A stretch of DNA of 64,000 nt from Ferrovibrio terrae_B (GTDB lineage: Bacteria > Pseudomonadota > Alphaproteobacteria > Ferrovibrionales > Ferrovibrionaceae), in contig NZ_CALRUC010000001.1 of the NCBI RefSeq assembly GCF_943371255.1, forward strand, positions 1 to 64,000, given 5' to 3'. Every line of letters begins with the position of its first letter. Positions within the stretch are counted from its first letter, which is position 1. Made by a program: the position numbers and the translations under genes. The notes beneath the pieces were generated by a model. The model was not told where the DNA came from. It did not search any database and worked only from the letters and a program-made list of their open reading frames with translations. This document shows, one piece after another, positions 33,853 to 41,267 of the stretch.

Positions 33853-35825
33853 GCACCTATGGCGGGTTGCGGCTGCCCGACCGGCAGCTGAGTGACGATG
33901 CCGGCTGGCGTGCCGGCGGTGACAAGGCTTTCCGGTGGCTGGCCCGGCATGGCGCCAGGCTGGCCGCCCGGCATGGCGCCGGGTGCAGCGGTCCCCATCA
34001 GGGTCTGCATGCGGCCCTTGACCTCTTCTTTGCGCGGGATCGAGGACAGGTCGATGATGATGTCGAGGATCGCCTGCGGCGGAATCTTCATCTTCTCGGC
34101 CAGCATCAGCGCTTCTTCGAACTGGGCGTTGGCGAAGCTGGCAGCCAGCGGCGCCTCGTCGACCTGCACGCTGTACTTGCCGGCGGTCACATCGTTGAGC
34201 TTGGACGTCAGGCCGGTGGCGGGGTCGCGCTGCTCGTCATTGATGACGGTCTGCATGAACTTGCCGTCTTCGCCCAGAATCCGGAAGATGCGCTTCTCGG
34301 TGTAGTGCTTCTGCACCATGTTCAGCCACTGCCGACCCACCAGTTCCTTGGTGCGCTTGAAATTGTCCATATAGACCTGCAGCGAGATCACGGCCTGGCG
34401 CTGCTTGGCCTCCAGCGCGCGACCACTCTGCACCTTGTCGTTCTCACCAAGGGCCGCCTCGTTGACACCGCTGATGCGACGCATCTTGTCTTCGGCGTTC
34501 GTCTCCAGCCATTCATGGCCGGTCGAGGGACCAACGGGCGTAATGCGGGTCGGGGCTTTCTCGCCCTTGAATTTGATGTTGATACCGGGCGCGGAGCCGA
34601 AATTCTTCAGCTGGCGCTCCTGCACAGGGTCCAGCGAGTTTTCCTGATACATCCAACCGGAGTTGGCGGTGCGCATCACGGTCTCGACGCCGGCCATATG
34701 GCGCTTGTTGATCTCGTCCTGCGGGGAAATCAGGTCATGCACCATCCCGCGCGTGAAGCCGCGGCGGAACCATGAGAAATAGCCCTTCAGTGTGAAACCG
34801 TCGTAGGGCGACCAGTCGTCATAAACGATGAGATCGCCGATGATGGTGGTCCAGCGTACCCGCTTGGTCATCTGCTTGCGCACGAACAGCGGATTGCCGC
34901 GCTGCTCGGCGAAATAGAGCGCCTTGCCGATCTTCTCCTGGTTCCAGTGATCCGGGATCACCGAGCGGTCGCCGGTCTCCAGATCGACAAACACCCGGGT
35001 CGGGGTGGCCTGCCAGTATTGGAACTCCAGCACGCGGATGCTCTTGCGCAGCGGGTCGGTGTAATCCCCCAGCACGGTGTTGTACTGGCCCCACCATTCC
35101 GGCATGTCGTTGTCTTCCAGCCCGAAACTGCGGATCGGGTGGACGTCGCCTGACTCTGAATTGGTGTTGATGATCGGCCCGACCGAGGTGTTGCCCCTGG
35201 TCAGCGGCGATACGAGATCAGCGGCCTGCTGGCCATAGAGATCACGCACCTGATCAATGCAGGCCCATTCGTCCTGGATGACGAAGCCGCCCTTGTCGAG
35301 ATCGTAGTCGTCCAGATCGGGGTCGACCTTGACCCGGAACGGGTCTCGGCTGCCGGTCTTGATCTCGCCGAAGTCGTTTTCGCTGAAATCAAGCCGGGTA
35401 TCGTAGAAGCCGCGGCCGGTCATGATGCCGTCGCCGAACACTTCCGCGTCGCGGGCCGACATCTGGTTCTGCTCGGCGGTCTGCTTGAACACGCGGCTGA
35501 TGGCTTCCGCCACCTTTTCCTCGCCGGTGCCGTCGTAGCCGGGGATGGCTCGGGTGTCGTTGCGGTTGTTGCGGTGGTAGCCCAGCACCAGGCGGACCAG
35601 CGGGAAAATCTCGTTGAAGGTGAGCACCGGCCGGCCCTGCCGCTCGATGCTGCGCTTCACATTCTCGGCCCACTGCCGGCCTTCCACATAATCAACACAC
35701 TTCTTGGCGTCTTCAGCCCACTTGTCGTGGGGCGCAGTCGCACGGGCCCAGCGATCCGCCAGCAGCAGCAGCTTTTCCGGATCCTGCACGGGCAGGCCCC
35801 GGGGGGCGGTCGGTCCGTAGCGCAT
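33849..35825 (-). CDS. Portal protein, P22-like
   Basis: A 658-residue protein with P22-type portal features: WARATAPHDKWAEDAKKCVDYVEGRQW near the N-terminus, RPVLTFNEIFPLVRLVLGYHRNNRND around 80, a DPDLDDYD acidic patch and a Gln/Pro-rich C-terminal end. Portals form the dodecameric ring through which terminase packs DNA and to which the gp4-like adaptor binds. The start at 35825 is preferred over 35861 because GGGAGAG lies just upstream; the longer version would overlap terL. It follows the terminase genes in the classic order. Confidence 0.85.
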   Translation of the reverse strand: MRYGPTAPRGLPVQDPEKLLLLADRWARATAPHDKWAEDAKKCVDYVEGRQWAENVKRSIERQGRPVLTFNEIFPLVRLVLGYHRNNRNDTRAIPGYDGTGEEKVAEAISRVFKQTAEQNQMSARDAEVFGDGIMTGRGFYDTRLDFSENDFGEIKTGSRDPFRVKVDPDLDDYDLDKGGFVIQDEWACIDQVRDLYGQQAADLVSPLTRGNTSVGPIINTNSESGDVHPIRSFGLEDNDMPEWWGQYNTVLGDYTDPLRKSIRVLEFQYWQATPTRVFVDLETGDRSVIPDHWNQEKIGKALYFAEQRGNPLFVRKQMTKRVRWTTIIGDLIVYDDWSPYDGFTLKGYFSWFRRGFTRGMVHDLISPQDEINKRHMAGVETVMRTANSGWMYQENSLDPVQERQLKNFGSAPGINIKFKGEKAPTRITPVGPSTGHEWLETNAEDKMRRISGVNEAALGENDKVQSGRALEAKQRQAVISLQVYMDNFKRTKELVGRQWLNMVQKHYTEKRIFRILGEDGKFMQTVINDEQRDPATGLTSKLNDVTAGKYSVQVDEAPLAASFANAQFEEALMLAEKMKIPPQAILDIIIDLSSIPRKEEVKGRMQTLMGTAAPGAMPGGQPGAMPGQPPESLVTAGTPAGIVTQLPVGQPQPAIGA

Positions 35826-35845
35826 CGACTCTCCCTGTTGCTGCC

Positions 35846-37459
35846 CTACCGGGCTCGCCAATCCATGACTTCGTTTGAGGTGTCGATCCCGGCCCAGCCG
35901 TAGCCGTCCGCCGCGCCATAGGGCGCTGCTTCCGGCATTTCGACGGGTAGGATTTCGGTAAAGGTCAGCGCCAGGGCGTCGGCACCGTCAGGCGAAAAGC
36001 CGAACTTCTTCTTGATGGCTTCCTTGGGCTCGATCTTGAGAACCCCGTCCAGCCCATAGGCGAAGCCCGACGCCACGATGTGGCTGTGCAGTTCGTCGCT
36101 GTCGACCAGGTCGGCGCCTCCGGCTGCCTTGAACCAGTCGCGCATGCGGCCATACATCTCGGCCCGCTTGTTCAGGTACAGCAGGGGCTCGGATGCCTCG
36201 CCGCCGAAGCTCACCGCGCAGACACGATCCGCGAAGCCGTTGGAGCTCAGGATGTTGGCCAGCGAATGGCCGAAGCCCTCCGAAGCGTCGATGTAGACGC
36301 GCCGGATGTCGGGGTTGGCGATCAGGGTCTTGGTGACCTTGTCGACCAGAACCAGAATGTTGTCGGTGTCGATCCGCTCATTGACGGCGTGACCAGCACG
36401 CCAGCCCTTGCGGTCGATCAGCCATGTGCTGTCTCGGCCACCACGGGCAACGTCGATGCCCAGCACGCGGGACGCTCCGGGCGCCTCGCTTAAGGACACC
36501 CGGCGTGCGCGAGCTACATATTCGCCAGCAATCAGCCCGTTGACGCCCGTGGCCTGGAAGGCTTCCGCCGCGGTGATCGGGTATTCCTGCTGGAACAGCG
36601 GCACGATCTCGCCGGGCTGGCCACCCAACTCGACGTTCTTGCGCTCGGCCCAGAAAGCCTGCTGCCGGTCTAGCCCATAGAGCTGGGCGTATTCACGCAG
36701 AGCGCCGGTCGGCTGCCAGTCCTGCGGCGGCTCACGGCGATACGCGTCTTCCAGCGTCCACGGCAGGAAGATGGCGAGGTAATCCGACAGGCCGGCCTCG
36801 GCCTTCTTCCATTCCTCGTAGAAGTCGCCCATCGGCCCGTTGGCCGTGGACTCCATGATGATCTCGGTCCCGGGCTCGCCCGGAACAGCCTGGCCGATGC
36901 CGCCGAAGTGGTTGGCGGCCTGCGGCCAGAAGGCCATCTCGGAGCCATGCACCTGCTGCAGCGTCATGGAGCGGCCCAGGCCGCCCTGATTCTTGGCGGT
37001 GCCGACGCGATAACCGCCGTCGTAGCCGGCGAATTTCAGTTCGTTGGCGTTGGCGGCTTCCGTCGCGGGGCGTAGGCGATCATCCATGTGGTCATGGATG
37101 CGCTTGACCATGTTGAACAGCTGCTGCGTCGCCTTGTCCTCGTGCGTGAGGATGAAGGTGTTGCGACCAAGGAACAGCGAGGTGTTGCGGTAGAAGCGAG
37201 AGCCAATGTAGGTCGAGATGCCCATCTGGCGGGCCTTCAGGATGATGACCCGGACCCAGCCCTTCTCCAGCTTCTGCTTCTCGATCGCGGCATGCAGTCG
37301 GCGCTGCGCACGGTTCCAGTTGAAGAAGTGAACCCGGCCCTGTTTGTCCTGAATCCGGACGAAGCCCGTGCAATAGGCTTCCAGATCGAGCCGCAGCCGG
37401 CGGATTACTTCGTCATCATCCAGCCCATCGTAACCTTGGACCGGGGCGGCCTGGCTCAT
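35846..37459 (-). CDS. terL: Terminase large subunit
   Basis: A 537-residue packaging motor. KARQMGIST at residues 75-83 is the Walker A-like loop of the ATPase. MESTANGPMGDFYEEW is typical of the motif III region of terminases. The RNase H-like nuclease begins at LGIDVARGGRDST near 333, with further acids in YIDASEGFG and PDGADALALTF near the end. It cuts concatemers and drives DNA through the portal. It overlaps the small 70-residue gene upstream by 4 bp. Confidence 0.92.
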   Translation of the reverse strand: MSQAAPVQGYDGLDDDEVIRRLRLDLEAYCTGFVRIQDKQGRVHFFNWNRAQRRLHAAIEKQKLEKGWVRVIILKARQMGISTYIGSRFYRNTSLFLGRNTFILTHEDKATQQLFNMVKRIHDHMDDRLRPATEAANANELKFAGYDGGYRVGTAKNQGGLGRSMTLQQVHGSEMAFWPQAANHFGGIGQAVPGEPGTEIIMESTANGPMGDFYEEWKKAEAGLSDYLAIFLPWTLEDAYRREPPQDWQPTGALREYAQLYGLDRQQAFWAERKNVELGGQPGEIVPLFQQEYPITAAEAFQATGVNGLIAGEYVARARRVSLSEAPGASRVLGIDVARGGRDSTWLIDRKGWRAGHAVNERIDTDNILVLVDKVTKTLIANPDIRRVYIDASEGFGHSLANILSSNGFADRVCAVSFGGEASEPLLYLNKRAEMYGRMRDWFKAAGGADLVDSDELHSHIVASGFAYGLDGVLKIEPKEAIKKKFGFSPDGADALALTFTEILPVEMPEAAPYGAADGYGWAGIDTSNEVMDWRAR

Positions 37460-37668
37460 GTCAGGCGCTGCCCCTCCATCATTCTGGCTGAGAGAAATTC
37501 AATCTGTTCCTGCTGGTAGGTCTTCACCAGCGACTGGCAGTCCTCGCAGGAGCAGAGCTTGGCCGCCTCGCATTCCTGCGCTTCGTCAGGCTTCATGGCA
37601 TAGAGCGCACCGGGCACGCCGATGACGGCCGTGAACTGCCACGGCTTCATTTCGGCAGGCCCTGCCAT
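37456..37668 (-). CDS. Small cysteine-containing protein between terminase genes
   Basis: A 70-residue protein with a CSCEDC cluster and an upstream Cys (ECEAAKLCSCEDCQ), possibly a metal-binding knuckle, and a helical C-terminus. It lies between the terminase subunit genes with a 4-bp overlap on terL. No family recognised; a packaging accessory role is inferred from location only. Confidence 0.55.
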   Translation of the reverse strand: MAGPAEMKPWQFTAVIGVPGALYAMKPDEAQECEAAKLCSCEDCQSLVKTYQQEQIEFLSARMMEGQRLT

Positions 37669-37670
37669 TG

Positions 37671-38510
37671 TCAGCTGATCTGCCGAAGCCGCTGCTGCAG
37701 CGTCGTGGTCTGCTTCACCACCGTTGCGCCTTGCGGCGTTGTCGTCGTTTCTGTCTCAACCCTGCGCTGCTGGTCGATCTGCGTCAGGCGAGAAGCAAGC
37801 GGTGCGCCGGAGCCTGACGGCCGGTTCGGGTCTGCGTCCACCATGCCGAAGGCCTGACGCTCCAGCCCGACCACCTTGGTCAGTGCCGTTGCAAGATCCC
37901 GCATCACGCCGGCCCGGCTGGGCAGGCTGACGGCCCGCATCATTGCGGCGCGGCGCGTCCCGTTGGTGTCTTTCTGGGTTTCAGCCTCAATCTCCGCCTC
38001 GATTTCATCGCGCCGGGCCGTGGTATGGTCCAGCTCGAGCAGCAACCGGCCGATCATTTGCCGCTGCACCCGGGCGTCGCGCCGGTGAATGGCGGTCACC
38101 TCGGACTGCGCCACGGCATTCAGTTCGACAATCTCGGCTTCGTCGATATCGGGTTCTGCCCGAATCGCCCGTGCATCGGTATTGGCTACGCGCTCGGGCT
38201 GCGACGGCCCTCCGCCCTCGGCTTGCCGCTCAGTGGCTACCGGGGCAATGGTGGGCTTGGCATTCTGGCTGGCGCGGGTTTCCTCCGCGATTTTACGGGC
38301 CGTCTTATCCTTGGCGGTGTCCCGGATCTTCTGGGCAAGGCTGCGTTCCGGCCACTCATGCCGCTTCGCATACTCGGATACTGCCCGGTGGGTAATGCCC
38401 GCCTCTTTGGCGATGTCACGGATACTGCGGATACCGGCAACCCAGTGGCGCTTGATGGCGCCCCAGTCCGGGCCGGTCTTTACTGGGGCCTGGGTGGGTT
38501 TCTTGGGCAC
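37671..38510 (-). CDS. Terminase small subunit-like protein
   Basis: A 279-residue protein. An N-terminal helix-turn-helix (WVAGIRSIRDIAKEAGITHR, SEYAKRHEWPER) at about 25-60 is the DNA-recognition unit typical of small terminases. A Lys/Ala-rich linker and a long helical middle (RQMIGRLLLELDHTTARRD) follow, then LATALTKVVGLERQAFGMVD, also typical of small terminase C-termini. It marks phage DNA for packaging. It is directly upstream of terL with one small gene between. Confidence 0.75.
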   Translation of the reverse strand: MPKKPTQAPVKTGPDWGAIKRHWVAGIRSIRDIAKEAGITHRAVSEYAKRHEWPERSLAQKIRDTAKDKTARKIAEETRASQNAKPTIAPVATERQAEGGGPSQPERVANTDARAIRAEPDIDEAEIVELNAVAQSEVTAIHRRDARVQRQMIGRLLLELDHTTARRDEIEAEIEAETQKDTNGTRRAAMMRAVSLPSRAGVMRDLATALTKVVGLERQAFGMVDADPNRPSGSGAPLASRLTQIDQQRRVETETTTTPQGATVVKQTTTLQQRLRQIS

Positions 38511-38517
38511 GGGTGGC

Positions 38518-38730
38518 TCAGCGGGCGAGGTACGCCTGAAGTGCTGCGCTCAGCCGTTCAAGCTCTGCGCGGCTCTTGGCGTCGAAATGGAAGGCGGCCG
38601 TAGCCCCAGACTGTTCGCCGTTCGCGGCAGAGCGGATGGTGATCTCCAGCCCGCCAGCACGCTCACTGACGTTAATGTACGGCGGATACGGCAGGCTGAC
38701 CGGCGTCAGCGCGAAAATGGTCTCGCCCAT
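38518..38730 (-). CDS. Hypothetical small protein (70 aa)
   Basis: A 70-residue protein, beta-rich at first (LEITIRSAANGEQSGA) and helical at the end (AELERLSAALQAYL). It starts at the ATG at 38730 between the tRNA-Gly gene and the small terminase gene. No family recognised. Confidence 0.55.
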   Translation of the reverse strand: MGETIFALTPVSLPYPPYINVSERAGGLEITIRSAANGEQSGATAAFHFDAKSRAELERLSAALQAYLAR

Positions 38731-38754
38731 AGCTTGCCTCGATGGTTGAAGGTT

Positions 38755-38828
38755 TGGAGCGGCCTGCCGGGATCGAACCGGCGTAGCCAGCTTGGAAGGC
38801 TGGAGCCTGACCGCTCGGCCAAGGCCGC
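38755..38828 (-). tRNA. tRNA-Gly (TCC)
   Basis: A full cloverleaf with encoded CCA: a perfect 7-bp acceptor (GCGGCCT with AGGCCGC), discriminator T as usual for glycine, CCAGC/GCTGG anticodon stem with loop CTTCCAA, and a perfect GCCGG/CCGGC T-stem with TTCGATC. The anticodon TCC reads GGA and GGG, rare codons in this GC-rich genome, so the phage may carry it to support its own Gly-rich proteins. Confidence 0.93.
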
Positions 38829-39060
38829 TGTGCCCAATGGGGCGAATGGCGCAAAGTTTATCCGGCCAAGGGCCCATAGCATCCCTTGGCACTTGTGGGG
38901 TCCGGCCGGCAGATGCCAGTGCCCATAGGGCGAATGGTAGGGGCGCGGCGGGTCGCAAACTTTCCGCTGTGGCCGGTATCCTGCTCTAGATCAGGACCGA
39001 CAGAGGGCTACGATATTCTTCCCTCCAAGCACGCCATCCGGGCTTCCCCGGAGTTAGTGT
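38829..39060. other. Spacer in the tRNA island
   Basis: About 230 bp without a convincing gene. GGCGAATGG occurs twice (near 38841 and 38929) in similar contexts, suggesting a short partial duplication. I see no promoter or terminator I would defend. Confidence 0.4.
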
Positions 39061-39166
39061 GGTGCGTGTGTACGATTTGAACGTACGAAGCCCTAGGATT
39101 GCTACCAGCATAGCCCGTCAGGCCTCTTTGCTTGGTCACCATTCGACCGCTCTGGCAACACGCACC
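39061..39166 (-). ncRNA. tRNA-like element with expanded anticodon arm
   Basis: Reading the minus strand, the ends pair over 9 bp (39158-39166 with 39061-39069). A perfect T-arm (GTACG/CGTAC around TTCAAAT) and a CCA/TGG D-arm with a GAGCGGTCGAA loop follow, as in type II (Leu/Ser) tRNAs, and an AGC/GCT variable-arm-like stem is present. But no 5-bp stem with a 7-base loop exists; the nearest is ACCA(A)GCA/TGCTGGT enclosing about 18 bases. CCA follows the acceptor with no free discriminator. It lies 17 bp after a tRNA-Met gene. It is either a decayed tRNA or an unusual tRNA-like RNA. Confidence 0.5.
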
Positions 39167-39183
39167 ATCCCGTTGCCGGGAAT

Positions 39184-39258
39184 TGGTAGCGGGAGCCGGA
39201 GTTGAACCGGCGACAGCCAGGTTATGAGTCTGGCGCTCTACCACTGAGCTATCCCGCA
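39184..39258 (-). tRNA. tRNA with CAT anticodon (Met or Ile2)
   Basis: Cloverleaf with encoded CCA: D-stem GCTC/GAGC, T-stem GCCGG/CCGGC with TTCAACT, anticodon loop CTCATAA. Acceptor pairs 2-7 are perfect, but position 1 and 72 are both T, and the bottom pair of the anticodon stem is A/C. The stem lacks the three G-C pairs of initiator tRNA, so this looks like an elongator Met or an Ile(CAU) tRNA. Confidence 0.85.
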
Positions 39259-39322
39259 GTAATTTCGTTGATTATCCGCGTCGGGCTGCCGATGATGGGC
39301 GCCTCAAACAGGGGGAAATGGC

Positions 39323-39520
39323 ATGGCAACAATGGTGAAGTGCAAACTGATCGGTGGAGCCACAGTGCTCGTCAATGCTGACCTCGTTCGGACGGGTGCC
39401 GAGGGCACCTACCAGCAGCACACAATCCTGACGCTGGACTTCGATAAGGAGCACAGCGTGGTCGTTGTCGGCACGATGGATGCCTTTACCGAAGCTGCCT
39501 CGATGGCGCGTGCGCGCTGA
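39323..39520 (+). CDS. Small protein, FlbD-like pattern (65 aa)
   Basis: A 65-residue protein on the plus strand, opposite to its neighbours. AGGGGGA lies just ahead of the ATG. The pattern GGATVLVNADLVRT followed by HTILTLDFDKEHSVVVVG resembles the small FlbD-type fold (gene for a swarming/flagellar regulator), but the match is loose. It sits between the tRNA island and the KTSC gene and ends before a region with several palindromes. Function unknown. Confidence 0.5.
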   Translation: MATMVKCKLIGGATVLVNADLVRTGAEGTYQQHTILTLDFDKEHSVVVVGTMDAFTEAASMARAR

Positions 39521-39710
39521 AACGCGAAACGGCGGCCTGGTTGCCCTGCCGCCGCTCTGCCGATTCATGTGCGCTTTGGCCGCATGAACCCGGGTTCAGT
39601 CAATACCCCCAAAATCTGGGGCACGCAAGCCTAAATAGTCCTATTCGTAGATATTTTTCCTAGTTGGGGTTGGCTGCGCATCGAAACGCAGATTTCCCCG
39701 CGACCCCTGG
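39521..39710. other. Convergent gene end with hairpins and operator half-sites
   Basis: CGGCGGC/GCCGCCG (39530-39554) and the perfect palindrome GAACCCGGGTTC (39586-39597) could form 3' end structures. ATAGTCCTAT at 39635-39644 is identical to the right part of the phage operator at 52999-53014, and TTTTTCCTAG follows, but no full operator is formed. Otherwise nothing coding is seen. Confidence 0.45.
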
Positions 39711-39944
39711 TCAATCGGTGTCGCGCACCGGCTTGCTGCTGCGGCTGCGGAAATTCTTGTGGAAATGCTTGCCCTTGCTCTCGGCCGACATGAAATCGGT
39801 GAACTGCTCGGGCGTGATGCCTGAATAGTCGTGGCGAGCTCCGCCGTTGAACTCGACCCGCATGGTTTTGGACTCGGGATCGTAGCCGACGGCCGAGAGG
39901 TTGGAGGATTTTACCGGGTTCATCACCAGTTTGGTCAGCGCCAT
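39711..39944 (-). CDS. KTSC-domain protein
   Basis: A 77-residue protein consisting of one KTSC domain: VKSSNLSAVGYDPESKTMRV, then FNGGARHDYSGITPEQFTDF and SKGKHFHKNF. These small domains occur singly or fused to Lys-tRNA synthetases and nucleic-acid enzymes and may bind RNA. The role in phages is unknown. It overlaps the preceding gene by 10 bp. Confidence 0.8.
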   Translation of the reverse strand: MALTKLVMNPVKSSNLSAVGYDPESKTMRVEFNGGARHDYSGITPEQFTDFMSAESKGKHFHKNFRSRSSKPVRDTD

Positions 39945-40483
39945 GACGAGACTCCTTCCGCCCGCAGCGTCGCCGCCAGGCTGTGATAGCGGGGATGATC
40001 CTGCGAGACCATGCCGCGGTGGCAGGCGAGCCGGTCGAGCTGGTGGCAGATCACCTGCCGGGCCGGCGGCGGTGGTTGATGGTCGTCGATCACGAACTGG
40101 CGCATGGCGGGCCAGTTGGCCGTGCCGATCACCCGGGCAGCGTCGGTGAAGACCTTCTGGTTCCAGGCTTCCACGTCGCTCATCTCGGGCGATCCTTCGC
40201 TGCGGGTCTGGTATGAACCGCTCTCGCGCTGACGCAGGCCTGCCCGCTCATAGGTGCGGCGCAGCCACAGGGCGGCCTCGATGCGCCATTTGGATTCGTC
40301 GCTGTCGGCTTCACCGAGCCAGCCTGCCCGCTGGGCCACGTCGATCGCTGTGCTGTCCAGCATGGCGCGCTGATAAATCCCCGCAGTCATGGTTTCCCGG
40401 ATCACGGCGGGGCGATTGCTCATGGCATTGCCGCCGGCGCCGCGATCGTTAAGGATCGGAAGTTCTATCACTTTATCGGTCAT
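39935..40483 (-). CDS. Hypothetical phage protein (182 aa)
   Basis: A 182-residue protein. The start at 40483 has GAGGA at a good distance and avoids a 130-bp overlap that longer starts would cause. The sequence has IYQRAMLDSTAIDVAQRAGW, a Glu/Arg-rich helix (KWRIEAALWLRRTYERAGL) and LDRLACHRGMV near the end. No family recognised. It lies with the replication-type genes and may be a recombination or replication accessory. Confidence 0.6.
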   Translation of the reverse strand: MTDKVIELPILNDRGAGGNAMSNRPAVIRETMTAGIYQRAMLDSTAIDVAQRAGWLGEADSDESKWRIEAALWLRRTYERAGLRQRESGSYQTRSEGSPEMSDVEAWNQKVFTDAARVIGTANWPAMRQFVIDDHQPPPPARQVICHQLDRLACHRGMVSQDHPRYHSLAATLRAEGVSSWR

Positions 40484-40490
40484 CCCGTCC

Positions 40491-41267
40491 TCACTGTGCT
40501 GCTTCGGCATCGCCCTGCCCGCTTGAAGATTCGGCCGGTGCAGCGGCGTCGGGTGTTTCACGTGAAACGTGATTCGTTTCGCCGAAAGCCGACTCAACCT
40601 GTTCATCGGACAGCACGCCGCCACCGAAATCGCACTTCGACAGCCCGGCGCGAAGCATGTCCTTCTGCTTCTCGGTCATCGGTTCCTGGGCGGCGCGGCG
40701 ATGGCGCTCAGGCTTGCCGGGGTCCAGCAATCCTGAGTCGCGCATGGCCTCGGCCACCCGATCCTGTTGCTCCTGCGTTGGCGGCGGGCGGTCCTCGCGG
40801 ACGCCGCGGTCGCCGTCTGCCAGCTTGCGCAGACGGCCGCGCTCGACCCACAGGCGTCGCTTCTCGCGCAGCAGGGCGGCATGGATCTCCCCGCCGGCCG
40901 GAAACCAGGTGAATTGCGGGTAAATCCGCTTCAGGCTGCCTTCCGTGTAGCAGCCGGCCTCGAACTCACCTTCCAGCACGCTGACATAGGCCGCGATTTT
41001 CAGCTTGGCGTCTTCAACGCTGATCTTGCCGGCGCAGAGCACGCCGAGGCTGGCGAGCCAGTTGGCGATCGACTCTGGTTTTGCGGGCGCCATCCGACGC
41101 GGCATGTCGGCCAGCATGGCGCGGGCCTGCAGGCGCAGCTGGTCCGTCACCACGCGCGGCGGGAGCCAGTTGCCGTCGTTGTCCTCCAGATGCAGCAGCG
41201 AGCCCATGCTGGTGGTCTCGGCCGTGGCCAGTGCGGTCTGGCTCGTGCTGGTCAGGTCAGTTGCCAT
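40491..41267 (-). CDS. Replication-block protein with parS-like linker (258 aa)
   Basis: A 258-residue protein. A folded N-terminal part (LRLQARAMLADMPRRMAPAK, SIANWLASLGVLCAG, YPQFTWFPAGGEIHAAL) is followed by a charged disordered C-terminus from about 150. The linker has VSRET, encoded by a near-perfect parS-type site (40554-40569). It overlaps the DUF1376-like gene by 11 bp and could be a helicase loader or other replication partner, as is common in this position; no motif proves it. Confidence 0.6.
   Translation of the reverse strand: MATDLTSTSQTALATAETTSMGSLLHLEDNDGNWLPPRVVTDQLRLQARAMLADMPRRMAPAKPESIANWLASLGVLCAGKISVEDAKLKIAAYVSVLEGEFEAGCYTEGSLKRIYPQFTWFPAGGEIHAALLREKRRLWVERGRLRKLADGDRGVREDRPPPTQEQQDRVAEAMRDSGLLDPGKPERHRRAAQEPMTEKQKDMLRAGLSKCDFGGGVLSDEQVESAFGETNHVSRETPDAAAPAESSSGQGDAEAAQ
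40554..40569. promoter_or_regulatory. parS-like site, 15/16 match
   Basis: TGTTTCACGTGAAACG differs from the bacterial parS consensus TGTTTCACGTGAAACA at the last base only. It lies in the C-terminal linker of the 258-residue gene and is read as VSRET on the minus strand. This is the best of three such sites in the prophage. Confidence 0.65.
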
